A stretch of 64,000 bases of DNA from [Clostridium] colinum (lineage in GTDB: Bacteria; Bacillota; Clostridia; Lachnospirales; CAG-274). The stretch lies in contig NZ_OW712331.1 in assembly GCF_940677205.1 (NCBI RefSeq), positions 1,674,001-1,738,000 on the forward strand. The letters run 5' to 3'. The notes below the pieces were generated by a model. The model was given only the letters and a program-made list of their open reading frames with translations, was not told the DNA's origin and searched no databases. Shown one piece after another: positions 1 to 7,306 of the stretch; the stretch's first letter is position 1; every line of letters begins with the position of its first letter. The position numbers and the translations under genes are program-made.

Positions 1-171
1 ACTTAAATATAAAATAACACTAAATATATTAAAAATACCTAAAATTTTTATATTATCTGCAAAAAATAAAATGCTAAATAATAAATGTAATATCATAGCC
101 AATATAACACATATTCTAAAAAAATATAAAAATGTAACTTTTAGCTTTTTATTTTTCTTAATTCTATTCAT
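1..171 (-). CDS. Partial membrane protein, N-terminal end only
   Basis: An open frame on the minus strand runs off the left edge of the window, so only the first 57 codons are visible. It starts with a basic stretch (MNRIKKNKKLK), followed by hydrophobic segments that look like two membrane spans. I chose the ATG at 171 because AGAAGG lies about nine bases upstream; an in-frame ATG at 189 is an alternative. It begins shortly after the floA stop and is probably in the same transcript. The family cannot be recognised from this fragment. Confidence 0.5.
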   Translation of the reverse strand, partial: MNRIKKNKKLKVTFLYFFRICVILAMILHLLFSILFFADNIKILGIFNIFSVILYLS

Positions 172-206
172 TCCTATAAACCTTCTCATTTTCTCTTTAT
201 TTTATG

Positions 207-1181
207 TTAGTTATTTTTATTACTACCTTTAACCCCAACCTCAAAATTCATATTACTAATGCTCTCTTTTAAAGATATATCTGCTTTAGTTTTTTCTATG
301 TTGTAATAATCAATAATACCTAAATTACCCTTTCTTAATGCTTCTGCAATAGCATTTGGCACAAGGGCTTCTGATTCTACAACTTTAGCTTTCATTTCTT
401 GTTCCATAGCAATAGCTAAAGCTCTTCTTTCTTCTGCTTTTGCTTGAGCTATTTTTTTATCTGCTTCTGCTTGTTCTATTTGCAAATGAGCACCTATATT
501 TCTACCTATATCTATATCTGCAATATCTATTGATAATATTTCAAAAGCTGTTCCAGAATCTAGCCCTTTACTTAATACTACTTGAGATATTCTATCTGGA
601 TTTTCTAACACTTCTTTATGGCTTTTTGCCGAACCAACAGTGGTAACTATACCCTCTCCAACACGTGCTACAATAGTTTCTTCTCCTGCTCCGCCTACAA
701 GTCTTGTAAGATTGGCTCTAACAGTAACTCTAGCAATTACTTTAACTTCTATCCCGTCTACTGCAACAGCCGATATCCAAGGAGTTTCTATAATTTTAGG
801 ATTTACACTCATTCTAACTGCTTCAAAAACATCTCTACCTGCTAAGTCTATTGCTGCTGCTTTTTCAAAAGAAAGCTCTAGATTAGCTCTATGAGCTGCT
901 ATTAATGCATCTACCACATTATCAACTTTACCTCCGGCTAATAAATGTGATTCTAATTGGTTTGTATTTATATCTAAGCTAGCTTTTGTCCCTTTTATTA
1001 AAGGTTTTATAATTCTATCTGGTCGTACTCTTCTAAGCCTCATACCTATTAAAGAGAATATACTAACTTTAACACCTGCTGCATAAGCCGATATCCAAAG
1101 GCCAACAGGTATAAAACTAAGTGTTATAACAATTACTATAAATACTATAAAAAATAGTATAGAAAAAAATACAAATTGCAT
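207..1181 (-). CDS. floA: Flotillin-like membrane scaffold protein FloA
   Basis: This 324-residue protein matches the FloA (YqfA) family, which forms flotillin assemblies in the membrane and affects lipid order and membrane-bound complexes. It has one N-terminal hydrophobic segment (about residues 3-35) and a long PHB/SPFH-like region. An Ala/Glu-rich coiled stretch follows (around [19 protein letters not shown]), then a conserved C-terminal part. The length is normal for FloA. It lies directly downstream of an NfeD-like gene, the standard partner arrangement, with a 12-base gap and a strong GGAGG site in front. Family assignment is firm; the local role is inferred. Confidence 0.93.
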   Translation of the reverse strand: MQFVFFSILFFIVFIVIVITLSFIPVGLWISAYAAGVKVSIFSLIGMRLRRVRPDRIIKPLIKGTKASLDINTNQLESHLLAGGKVDNVVDALIAAHRANLELSFEKAAAIDLAGRDVFEAVRMSVNPKIIETPWISAVAVDGIEVKVIARVTVRANLTRLVGGAGEETIVARVGEGIVTTVGSAKSHKEVLENPDRISQVVLSKGLDSGTAFEILSIDIADIDIGRNIGAHLQIEQAEADKKIAQAKAEERRALAIAMEQEMKAKVVESEALVPNAIAEALRKGNLGIIDYYNIEKTKADISLKESISNMNFEVGVKGSNKNN

Positions 1182-1193
1182 ATTATTACCTCC

Positions 1194-1667
1194 TTAGTTA
1201 GTATTTACTAATTTAACATAAAGCTTATTATTTTCAAATTTTGTTATTTTTATTAAAGAGTTACTTTTTATATATCCTTCATCTGACAAAACTTCTAAAA
1301 CTATTCCATTAAATTCGGCATTTCCAAATGGCCTAAGGTCTGTTTTACAAATGCCTTCTTTACCTACAAATTGTTCCATATTTCCTATATCTTTTTTATC
1401 TTTTAATAGTACATCTGATAAAATAAATTTAGAATATATTTGAGTATTTTTTAATTTTTTTATTATAAAAGCTAAAAATATTGTAATTAAAAATATTTCT
1501 AATAAAACTATTATAAACCCAAAATTTATTGTAAAAATAGTTATGCCCCAAGATAAAATCATTAAAATAATACCTATTATACCAAATATACCAAATCCTG
1601 GTGCTAATAGCTCAAAAATTAAAGATACTAAACCAATTATCGTTAATATAAAAACAAGTGTTCCCAT
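1194..1667 (-). CDS. NfeD-like membrane protein
   Basis: This 157-residue protein has three or four N-terminal hydrophobic segments (about residues 1-70) followed by a soluble C-terminal domain. That is the layout of short NfeD proteins, whose C-terminal OB-fold domain works with flotillin or stomatin partners. The C-terminal part contains VGKEGICKTDLRPFG and ends in IKITKFENNKLYVKLV, both typical of NfeD OB folds. It has no ClpP-like protease domain, so it is the short form. It sits immediately upstream of floA with a clear AGGAGG-type ribosome site, and the two are almost certainly co-transcribed. Confidence 0.85.
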   Translation of the reverse strand: MGTLVFILTIIGLVSLIFELLAPGFGIFGIIGIILMILSWGITIFTINFGFIIVLLEIFLITIFLAFIIKKLKNTQIYSKFILSDVLLKDKKDIGNMEQFVGKEGICKTDLRPFGNAEFNGIVLEVLSDEGYIKSNSLIKITKFENNKLYVKLVNTN

Positions 1668-1702
1668 AGGATATACCTCCTTGTTAGACTGTTTTAAAAG
1701 TT

Positions 1703-2800
1703 TTATACATTAAATCTAAATAATATAACATCTCCATCTTTAACAATATATTCTTTACCTTCGCTTCTTACAAGACCTTGCTCTTTAGCCTGTGTTAAAG
1801 ACCCTAATCTTACTAAGTCGTCGTAAGATACTACTTCGGCTCTTATAAATCCTCTTTCAAAGTCTGAATGTATTTTACCTGCTGCTTGAGGTGCTTTTGT
1901 ACCTTTAGTTATTGTCCATGCTCTTACCTCTTGAGGACCTGCTGTTAAATAACTTATAAGCCCAAGAAGAGAATAACTAGCGCTTATAAGTCTATCAAGC
2001 CCGCTTGTTTCACAACCTAAATCTGCTAAAAATTCTTTTTTCTCATCGTTGTTAAGCTCTGCTATTTCTTCTTCTATTTTAGCACAAACAACAAACACTT
2101 CTGAGCCTTCTTCTTTAGCTAAATTTCTTACTTCATTTACAAATGGATTATTTTTAGCATCATCTGCAAGTTCTTCTTCTGCTACGTTAGTTGCATATAA
2201 AACTGGTTTAAATGTAAGAAGATTTAATTCTTTAACAAAATTTACTTCTTCATCGTCGTTAAGCTCTATATTTCTTGCAACTGTACCTTCTTCAAGGCTT
2301 TTCTTTAATCTTTCTAAAACATTAAGCTCTTTTTGTAAAGATTTATCGGCTTTAGCCGCTTTTGATGTTCTTGATATTCTTCTATCTATAACTTCTATAT
2401 CTGAAAAAATAAGCTCAAGATTTATAGTTTCTATATCTCTAACAGGGTTTACAGAAGCATCTACGTGTACTATGTTTCCGTCTTCAAAGCATCTAACAAC
2501 ATGTACAATAGCATCTACCTCTCTAATATGAGATAAAAACTTATTTCCAAGTCCTTCACCTTTGCTTGCACCTCTTACAAGCCCTGCTATATCAACAAAT
2601 TCTATAACAGCTGGTAAAACTTTTTTAGAGTCATATATTTCTCTTAATTTTTCTAATCTTTCATCAGGAACAGGTACAATCCCAACATTAGGGTCTATTG
2701 TACAAAATGGATAATTTGCAGATTCTGCTCCACCTTGTGTAAGAGAATTAAATAATGTACTTTTACCAACGTTAGGTAAACCAACTATACCTAGTTTCAT
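1703..2800 (-). CDS. ychF: Redox-regulated ATPase/GTPase YchF
   Basis: YchF is a conserved OBG-family P-loop protein that binds ribosomes and is linked to stress responses; it prefers ATP to GTP in studied cases. The 365-residue length is normal. The P loop GLPNVGKST is at residues 7-15, a DIAGLV switch motif follows, and the C-terminal TGS domain contains TKGTKAPQAAGKIHSDFE and ends DVILFRFNV. It has its own promoter facing away from rqcH and is followed at low spacing by the nfeD-floA pair. The assignment is secure. Confidence 0.96.
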   Translation of the reverse strand: MKLGIVGLPNVGKSTLFNSLTQGGAESANYPFCTIDPNVGIVPVPDERLEKLREIYDSKKVLPAVIEFVDIAGLVRGASKGEGLGNKFLSHIREVDAIVHVVRCFEDGNIVHVDASVNPVRDIETINLELIFSDIEVIDRRISRTSKAAKADKSLQKELNVLERLKKSLEEGTVARNIELNDDEEVNFVKELNLLTFKPVLYATNVAEEELADDAKNNPFVNEVRNLAKEEGSEVFVVCAKIEEEIAELNNDEKKEFLADLGCETSGLDRLISASYSLLGLISYLTAGPQEVRAWTITKGTKAPQAAGKIHSDFERGFIRAEVVSYDDLVRLGSLTQAKEQGLVRSEGKEYIVKDGDVILFRFNV

Positions 2801-2842
2801 AAATTTATCTTCCTTTCAACAACTAATCATTATTATATATAT

Positions 2843-2871
2843 AGTATACTTTATATTGTTTATTTCTTCAA
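2843..2871 (-). promoter_or_regulatory. Sigma-A type promoter for ychF
   Basis: On the minus strand there is TTGAAG (2866-2871), a 17-base spacer and TATACT (2843-2848), upstream of the ychF start at 2800. It is one half of a divergent promoter region shared with rqcH. Assigned by eye from consensus and spacing. Confidence 0.6.
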
Positions 2872-2928
2872 GTTAAATATTATTTTTAATACTAATTTCT
2901 ACATTTTTGCTTATATTATATATTTAAG

Positions 2929-2957
2929 TTTACAAAAATCTAACTAAAGGTTATAAT
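2929..2957 (+). promoter_or_regulatory. Sigma-A type promoter for rqcH
   Basis: TTTACA (2929-2934), a 17-base spacer and a perfect TATAAT (2952-2957) lie about 30 bases before the rqcH start. The AAAGGAGG ribosome site follows at about 2970. Confidence 0.7.
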
Positions 2958-2986
2958 ATAAAATATCGTTAAAAGGAGGATACTTT

Positions 2987-4756
2987 ATGGCTTTAGATGG
3001 CTTTGCTATTTCAAATATAATTTATGAACTAAAAAATAATATTATGGGTGGTAGAGTAGATAAAATTTATCAACCAGAAAAAGATGAAATAATTTTACAA
3101 ATAAGAAATAAAGGTACTGCATACAAACTTTTACTTACTGCTAACGCATCTAGCCCTAGGATACATTTTACAACTATACAAAAGGAAAACCCTATTAATG
3201 CTCCTCTTTTTTGTATGGTTCTTAGAAAACACCTTTCTAGCGGTAAAATAATAAATATTACTCAACCTAACTTTGAACGTATTGTTAATATCCACGTAGA
3301 ATCTATAAATGAGCTTGGTGATTATTCAGTAAAAACATTAGTGTTTGAAATAATGGGCAAACATAGTAATATTATATTAATAGATGATAAAAATAATATA
3401 TTAGAATCTATTAAGCATATATCATTTGATAAAAGCTCTGTAAGAGAAGTTTTGCCTAATAGAACTTACGTTTTGCCTCCTGCTCAAAATAAAAAAAATC
3501 CATTAAAAACAAACTTTGATGAGTTTATGGCTATATTTAAAAACTCTATGCCTACAAAAACTCAACAACTAATATATAAATCTTATAATGGTATAAGCCC
3601 TATATTAGCATCTGAAATATGTAATAATGCTAATATAGATTGCTCTGCAAATACAAATGAAATTTTAGATGACCAATTAAATGAGCTATATAAGGCTTTT
3701 AATAACATTATTACATTAAATATAGAAGAAAAATTTAACCCACAAATAATTTATAACGAAAATGAAACTGTATTAGATTTTACTGTTTTCGATTTTAACA
3801 TTTTTAAAGGTTTAGATAAAAAAATATTTTCTTCTATATCTGAACTTTTAGAGTTTTTCTATAAATCTAAAGACTTAACATATAGATTAAATCAAAAATC
3901 TCAAGATTTAAAAAGGCTTATTTCACAAAACATAGAACGTTGTGCTAAAAAGAAAGATATACAACAAAAAACTTTAAAAGATATAGCAAATAGAGATATG
4001 TTAAAATTATATGGTGAACTTATCACTTCTAATATATATGCTATAAAAAAGGGTATGACAAAAGTTACATTAAACAACTTTTATTCTGAAAATTTTGAAG
4101 AAATAGAAATAAGACTAGACCCAAATTTAACACCTGCCGAAAATGCCCAAAAATATTTTAAAAAATATAACAAAGAAAAAAGAACTTTTGTAGCTTTACA
4201 AGAACAAATTAAACAAAATAATGAAGAACTTTTATATTTAGAAAGTGTATTATCTTCTGTTAATGCCTGTACAGATGAATATGACATAAAAGAAATAAGA
4301 ACAGAACTTTCTGAACAAGGTTTTTTAAAACGTCAAAAAAATAGTAAAAATAACAAACAAAAAAATAATAAAAAAGCTAAGCCTCTACACTATATATCAA
4401 CAGATGGTTTTCATATATACGTGGGTAAAAACAACACACAAAATGATGAGCTTACACTACGTTTTGCAAAACCTTTAGATATGTGGTTTCACACTAAAGA
4501 TATTGCCGGCTCTCACGTTATAGTTGTATCTGAAGGCAAGGAAATACCAAACTCTACTTTAAATGAAGCAGCTAACCTTGCCGCATATTATAGCAAAGCT
4601 ACAAATTCTAGCCTTGTACCTGTTGATTATACACCTAAAAAGTTTGTAAAAAAACCAAACGGTGCAAAGCCTGGTATGGTTATATATGAAACAAATAAAA
4701 CGGCATATATAACACCAAATGAAAAGCTTATTGAAAATATGCAAAAAATAGACTAA
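2987..4756 (+). CDS. rqcH: Ribosome quality-control factor RqcH (NFACT family)
   Basis: This 589-residue protein matches bacterial RqcH/Rqc2, which binds stalled 50S-peptidyl-tRNA complexes and adds C-terminal alanine tails that mark nascent chains for degradation. The NFACT-N domain begins at MALDGFAISNIIYEL, a long coiled-coil region lies around residues 290-440, and the NFACT-R domain near residue 500 contains DMWFHTKDIAGSHV. A lysine-rich linker (about 450-465) precedes NFACT-R. Older annotations call this family fibronectin-binding protein; the quality-control role is the better-supported function. It is a single gene with its own promoter and terminator. Confidence 0.93.
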   Translation: MALDGFAISNIIYELKNNIMGGRVDKIYQPEKDEIILQIRNKGTAYKLLLTANASSPRIHFTTIQKENPINAPLFCMVLRKHLSSGKIINITQPNFERIVNIHVESINELGDYSVKTLVFEIMGKHSNIILIDDKNNILESIKHISFDKSSVREVLPNRTYVLPPAQNKKNPLKTNFDEFMAIFKNSMPTKTQQLIYKSYNGISPILASEICNNANIDCSANTNEILDDQLNELYKAFNNIITLNIEEKFNPQIIYNENETVLDFTVFDFNIFKGLDKKIFSSISELLEFFYKSKDLTYRLNQKSQDLKRLISQNIERCAKKKDIQQKTLKDIANRDMLKLYGELITSNIYAIKKGMTKVTLNNFYSENFEEIEIRLDPNLTPAENAQKYFKKYNKEKRTFVALQEQIKQNNEELLYLESVLSSVNACTDEYDIKEIRTELSEQGFLKRQKNSKNNKQKNNKKAKPLHYISTDGFHIYVGKNNTQNDELTLRFAKPLDMWFHTKDIAGSHVIVVSEGKEIPNSTLNEAANLAAYYSKATNSSLVPVDYTPKKFVKKPNGAKPGMVIYETNKTAYITPNEKLIENMQKID

Positions 4757-4808
4757 ACCTAAAATTATTTACTAATTATAACAAGGTTAGACTTTGTTTT
4801 AAGTTGTA

Positions 4809-4849
4809 AAAAAGCCAGATTTTTAAAATTTTAAAAATCGGCTTTTTTT
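4809..4849 (+). terminator. Rho-independent terminator after rqcH
   Basis: A long stem pairs AAAGCC plus GATTTTTAAAA with TTTTAAAAATC plus GGCTTT, with one bulged A, followed by a T run. It lies about 50 bases after the rqcH stop. Confidence 0.85.
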
Positions 4850-4966
4850 AATGTAGTTGATTAAATATAAAACTTTATAAAATACTACTACTCTTTATCT
4901 TTATAAATCTTTTAACATACACTTGTATATACTATATTTCTAGACTTTTTATTTTTTATTTAAGTA

Positions 4967-4995
4967 TTTACATTGTACATATTGTATGATATAAT
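4967..4995 (+). promoter_or_regulatory. Promoter of the putative antitoxin RNA
   Basis: TTTACA (4967-4972), a 17-base spacer and TATAAT (4990-4995) predict a transcript starting near 5002. No gene follows on this strand; the transcript would run only to the terminator at 5090. That is what supports a small RNA here. The 4850-4966 stretch before it holds nothing else I can recognise. Confidence 0.65.
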
Positions 4996-5001
4996 ATACA
5001 T

Positions 5002-5090
5002 AAAGAAAAGCTAATCTTAATTGTTAGCCCACTACTGTTTTTATTTAATAACAGCCACAGTTTTGCGGACACATGGGCTGTTATTTTTTT
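5002..5090 (+). ncRNA. Putative antisense RNA antitoxin (type I system)
   Basis: A predicted RNA of about 90 bases lies between a consensus promoter and a rho-independent terminator. The terminator stem pairs AATAACAGCC (about 5047) with GGGCTGTTATT (about 5075-5085) and is followed by a T run. The RNA is complementary to the 3' part and stop codon of the opposing 26-codon toxin gene. This convergent, 3'-overlapping layout is typical of type I pairs such as TxpA/RatA. RNA ends are inferred from the signals only. Confidence 0.6.
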
Positions 5091-5221
5091 GTACTATTAA
5101 TTATTGATACAATTAAACTTAATAATGCTAATATTATCATTATTGTTTCATATGTACTCATAGCACCACCCCCTAACCCTTTAGGAGTTAGTGGGCTAAC
5201 AACCCTTTATTAAGATTAGCT
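5010..5221. repeat. Long-range inverted repeat closing the toxin mRNA
   Basis: AGCTAATCTTAATTGTTAGC at about 5010-5029, continuing into CCCACTA, is matched on the opposite strand by sequence at about 5186-5221 (AGTTAGTGGGCTAACAA and TAAGATTAGCT). In the toxin mRNA this would pair the 5' leader with the 3' end, the structure that holds type I toxin messages in an untranslated form. A gap of about seven bases splits the pairing into two blocks. Confidence 0.7.
5081..5161 (-). CDS. Putative type I toxin, small holin-like membrane peptide
   Basis: A 26-codon gene, too short for ordinary gene calling, encodes a peptide starting MSTYETIMIILALLS and ending in NSTKK: a short polar start, one membrane-spanning helix, then a basic tail. 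This is the pattern of the holin-like type I toxins of Firmicutes (Hol_Tox type). A very strong ribosome site (AGGGGGTGGT) precedes the ATG at 5161. Its stop codon lies inside the terminator of the opposing small RNA. Such peptides insert in the cell's own membrane when unopposed; toxicity here is inferred from family resemblance. Confidence 0.7.
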   Translation of the reverse strand: MSTYETIMIILALLSLIVSIINSTKK

Positions 5222-5228
5222 CTAATAA

Positions 5229-5257
5229 ATTATACAATATAATTATTTATTTTGCAA
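5229..5257 (-). promoter_or_regulatory. Promoter of the toxin mRNA
   Basis: On the minus strand TTGCAA (5252-5257), a 17-base spacer and TATAAT (5229-5234) give a near-consensus sigma-A promoter. The predicted start near 5222 falls at the outer arm of the long inverted repeat, leaving a structured leader of about 60 bases before the toxin ATG. Confidence 0.7.
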
Positions 5258-5388
5258 TATTCTTTATATTTCTTTAATATGTTTTTGTTAATTATATTTT
5301 ATATATATTGGGTAACATTTTCTTTAGTTTTATGATTTGTATTATCTATTTTTATTCCTTTGTCATTTTTAATATAACATAAGTAACT

Positions 5389-5568
5389 CTATGTATCATC
5401 ACTAAATTCTATTTTCCCGTTTTCTTTTTCAAATTCTAAAATACGCTTTTTAATTAATTGTTCAATTTCTTTGTTTTTACTTCTTACTTCATATTTAGCT
5501 ATATAATCTAATTTATTTAATAAATTTTTACTAATTCTTAAAGTATATCTAGGTAAATTATCTTTCAT
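5389..5568 (-). CDS. Arc-type ribbon-helix-helix DNA-binding protein 1
   Basis: This 59-residue protein begins MKDNLPRYTLRISKNLLNKL, with the beta-strand (RYTLRIS) and two-helix pattern of ribbon-helix-helix repressors, and ends ILEFEKENGKIEFSDDT. Such proteins bind DNA as dimers through the strand and are common regulators of plasmids, phages and toxin-antitoxin loci. AGGAG lies upstream of the ATG. It is paralogous to the gene at 5839-6015, sharing the ILEFEKENGKIEF tail. Repeats around its promoter are candidate binding sites. The 5162-5388 stretch downstream holds the toxin promoter and an open continuation of this frame after the stop. Confidence 0.7.
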   Translation of the reverse strand: MKDNLPRYTLRISKNLLNKLDYIAKYEVRSKNKEIEQLIKKRILEFEKENGKIEFSDDT

Positions 5569-5593
5569 AAAACAAAGCTCCTTTTATATATTT

Positions 5594-5662
5594 TGACGCA
5601 TTATTAACCAAATTATAACATATATATATAATATATTGTAAAAATGACGAATTATTGACGAA
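5594..5662 (-). promoter_or_regulatory. Repeated TGACGMATTATT motifs around the RHH1 promoter
   Basis: TGACGCATTATT (5594-5605) and TGACGAATTATT (5645-5656) are direct repeats, and a third TGACGAA begins at 5656. They flank a minus-strand TATAAT at about 5614-5619. Their position on both sides of the -10 box suggests an operator, probably for the adjacent ribbon-helix-helix protein. The 5663-5838 stretch beyond holds only AT-rich sequence with a short TTAAACTTTAA-type inverted repeat near 5730-5765. Confidence 0.5.
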
Positions 5663-5838
5663 CAAAAATTATTTTTATTAAAAAAAGCTTTAATATAAGT
5701 AATTTTATTTATATAGTATATACTTAATAAATTAAACTTTAAATATAATATTAAAGTTTAATTAAAAAAATCAAATTTTTAGTTAATTTTATTATATAGT
5801 TTATCTTAAATCTAAATATATATTTTTATAAAACGTTA

Positions 5839-6015
5839 TTATTCTTTATCAACAAATTCTATTTTACCATTTTCTTTTTCAAATTCCAAAATACATTTAT
5901 TTAATAAATATTTAATTTGTCCATTTGCAGAACGACCTTCATATTTTGAAATATAACCTAATTTATAGTGCATTTCATCATCAATACGAATACTTATATG
6001 TTTTCCTTTACTCAT
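5839..6015 (-). CDS. Arc-type ribbon-helix-helix DNA-binding protein 2
   Basis: This 58-residue protein begins MSKGKHISIRIDDEMHYKLG and ends KENGKIEFVDKE. KHISIRID is the DNA-contacting strand of a ribbon-helix-helix fold, followed by two short helices. It shares YI-KYE-RS and ILEFEKENGKIEF with the 59-residue protein at 5389-5568, so the two look like an old duplication. A strong AAAGGAGG site precedes the ATG. It is divergent from the SLOG gene at 6134, with a repeated motif between them. Its targets are unknown; self-regulation is likely by analogy. Confidence 0.7.
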   Translation of the reverse strand: MSKGKHISIRIDDEMHYKLGYISKYEGRSANGQIKYLLNKCILEFEKENGKIEFVDKE

Positions 6016-6045
6016 AAAATAATCCTCCTTTTTAAATATATGACT

Positions 6046-6100
6046 TTATTTTAAGTGCAAAATGATGTAAAATGTTATATATACACTTATTTTAAGTGCA
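6046..6100. repeat. Direct repeat TTATTTTAAGTGCA between divergent genes
   Basis: The 14-base sequence TTATTTTAAGTGCA occurs at 6046-6059 and exactly again at 6087-6100, 41 bases apart (about four helical turns). It sits in the short divergent region between the second ribbon-helix-helix gene and the SLOG gene, so it is a candidate operator for both. Confidence 0.55.
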
Positions 6101-6133
6101 TAAAATTATATTTATTTTAAAAGGAGCTTTAAT

Positions 6134-6667
6134 ATGAATAAAGTTTGTTCATTTACAGGCCATAGACCTAACAAATTTAACTTTAAATATGATGAAGAAC
6201 ATATCGATTGTATTAGAATAAAAGCTAAGCTAATAGATGAAATAGAAAATTTATATCTAAATGGTGTGAAATATTTTTTGACAGGTTGTGCAATGGGAGT
6301 TGATATATGGTGTGCCGAAATAGTTTTACAATTAATGAAAAAATATAATGATATAAAATTATTTTGTGTTTTACCTTTTAATAATCATTGTGAAAAATGG
6401 AATGAAAGCTACAAATTAAGGCTTAAAAATATAATTGATAATAGTACAAAAACAATTAAACTACAAGAAAGTTATACAACAGATTGTTATTTTAAAAGAA
6501 ATAAATATTTAGTAGATAAATCTAATATAATTTTAGGGGTTTATGACTTAAATATAGAAAAAAGTGGAACAAAAAATACACTAAACTATGCTATACAACA
6601 AAATAAAGAAATTATTATTTTATCTTATTTTGTTAATTTACAAATATATAAATATTTTAAATTGTAA
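6134..6667 (+). CDS. SLOG superfamily protein, YpsA/DUF1273-like
   Basis: This 177-residue protein starts MNKVCSFTGHRPNKF and contains TGCAMGVDIWCAEI, the glycine-rich nucleotide-binding signature of the SLOG fold, then SGTKNTLNYAIQQNKEIIIL. YpsA-like proteins are thought to bind nucleotides or their derivatives, and homologues are frequent on phages and mobile elements; the substrate is unknown. The start has an AAAGGAG site. It is divergent from a ribbon-helix-helix regulator that may control it. The C-terminal end and stop lie within a perfect 28-base inverted repeat. Confidence 0.75.
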   Translation: MNKVCSFTGHRPNKFNFKYDEEHIDCIRIKAKLIDEIENLYLNGVKYFLTGCAMGVDIWCAEIVLQLMKKYNDIKLFCVLPFNNHCEKWNESYKLRLKNIIDNSTKTIKLQESYTTDCYFKRNKYLVDKSNIILGVYDLNIEKSGTKNTLNYAIQQNKEIIILSYFVNLQIYKYFKL

Positions 6668-6689
6668 ATTAACAAAATAAGATAAAATA
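6616..6689. repeat. Perfect 28-bp inverted repeat across the SLOG stop codon
   Basis: The arms are 6616-6643 and 6662-6689, identical as reverse complements over 28 bases with an 18-base loop. The right arm includes the SLOG stop codon. It is not followed by a clear T run, so it is an unusual terminator, an mRNA-stabilising hairpin or the scar of a duplication. Confidence 0.8.
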
Positions 6690-6762
6690 TAATAAGGCTA
6701 GTTAATAGCAAGTGGTATTACTTACAAGCCGACAATGTTTTATACTTATAAAAATAAATATT

Positions 6763-6842
6763 ATTGTAAAAATTAAAAAAGTAATAGCACCATACCTACA
6801 AGTTTTGTGCTATTACTAAACCAATAACATTGTCAGCACTAT
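6763..6842 (-). ncRNA. Candidate small RNA with terminator, possible decayed toxin locus
   Basis: On the minus strand a TATAAT (6849-6854) precedes a region with a clean terminator: GTAATAGCAC (6781-6790) pairs with GTGCTATTAC (6807-6816), followed by T6-AA-T5. AACATTGTC near 6826-6834 is complementary to GACAATGTT near 6731, giving a long-range closure like the toxin locus at 5010-5221. A hydrophobic frame overlaps the terminator but lacks a start codon. No good -35 box is visible. The rest of 6690-7066 shows no gene. Confidence 0.35.
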
Positions 6843-7066
6843 TGCTAAATTATACATCATAAAGTATTTATTAATATCTTAAAGTGAAAAAATCTACACC
6901 GTAAAAACAAGTCATAAAAACTTATTTTTTCTCTTGCTAAAAATTCTTATTATATTAAAAAATAATGAAATAATGATAATAGCTATTATACTATTATTTT
7001 TTGCATATACATTAAAATTAAACATATCAACTATATAAAAAATTAAATATAAAATAAAACTATAAA

Positions 7067-7306
7067 TTAAACTATACAAAATAATAACTTTTTTTTATTA
7101 ACAACCTTTTTAGATAATTTAACAAATAAAATTTTTAATGGTAAAGATAAAATTTTTATAGTTAAAACAAAGTAAAAAAGTGAAATAACGCTATTATATT
7201 TTATACCTAAAATTTTATAAATTAGCATATTTATAGTTATTATAGTAAAAATTAAATATACTATAAAAAATATAGCTAAAACAATGCCTAAAAATTTTTT
7301 AATCAT
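7067..7306 (-). CDS. Small membrane protein of unknown function
   Basis: This 79-residue protein has two hydrophobic segments (about residues 5-32 and 40-62) with a basic C-terminal tail (KLSKKVVNKKK). Its ATG overlaps the cutC stop by eight bases, so it is translated from the same message, probably by coupling. I do not recognise the family. Start choice is fairly safe because of the overlap. Confidence 0.55.
   Translation of the reverse strand: MIKKFLGIVLAIFFIVYLIFTIITINMLIYKILGIKYNSVISLFYFVLTIKILSLPLKILFVKLSKKVVNKKKLLFCIV

Noticed and set aside
2049-2531. 160-codon plus-strand frame
   Set aside because: It lies wholly inside ychF on the opposite strand, has serine-rich composition typical of a shadow frame, and lacks a ribosome site.
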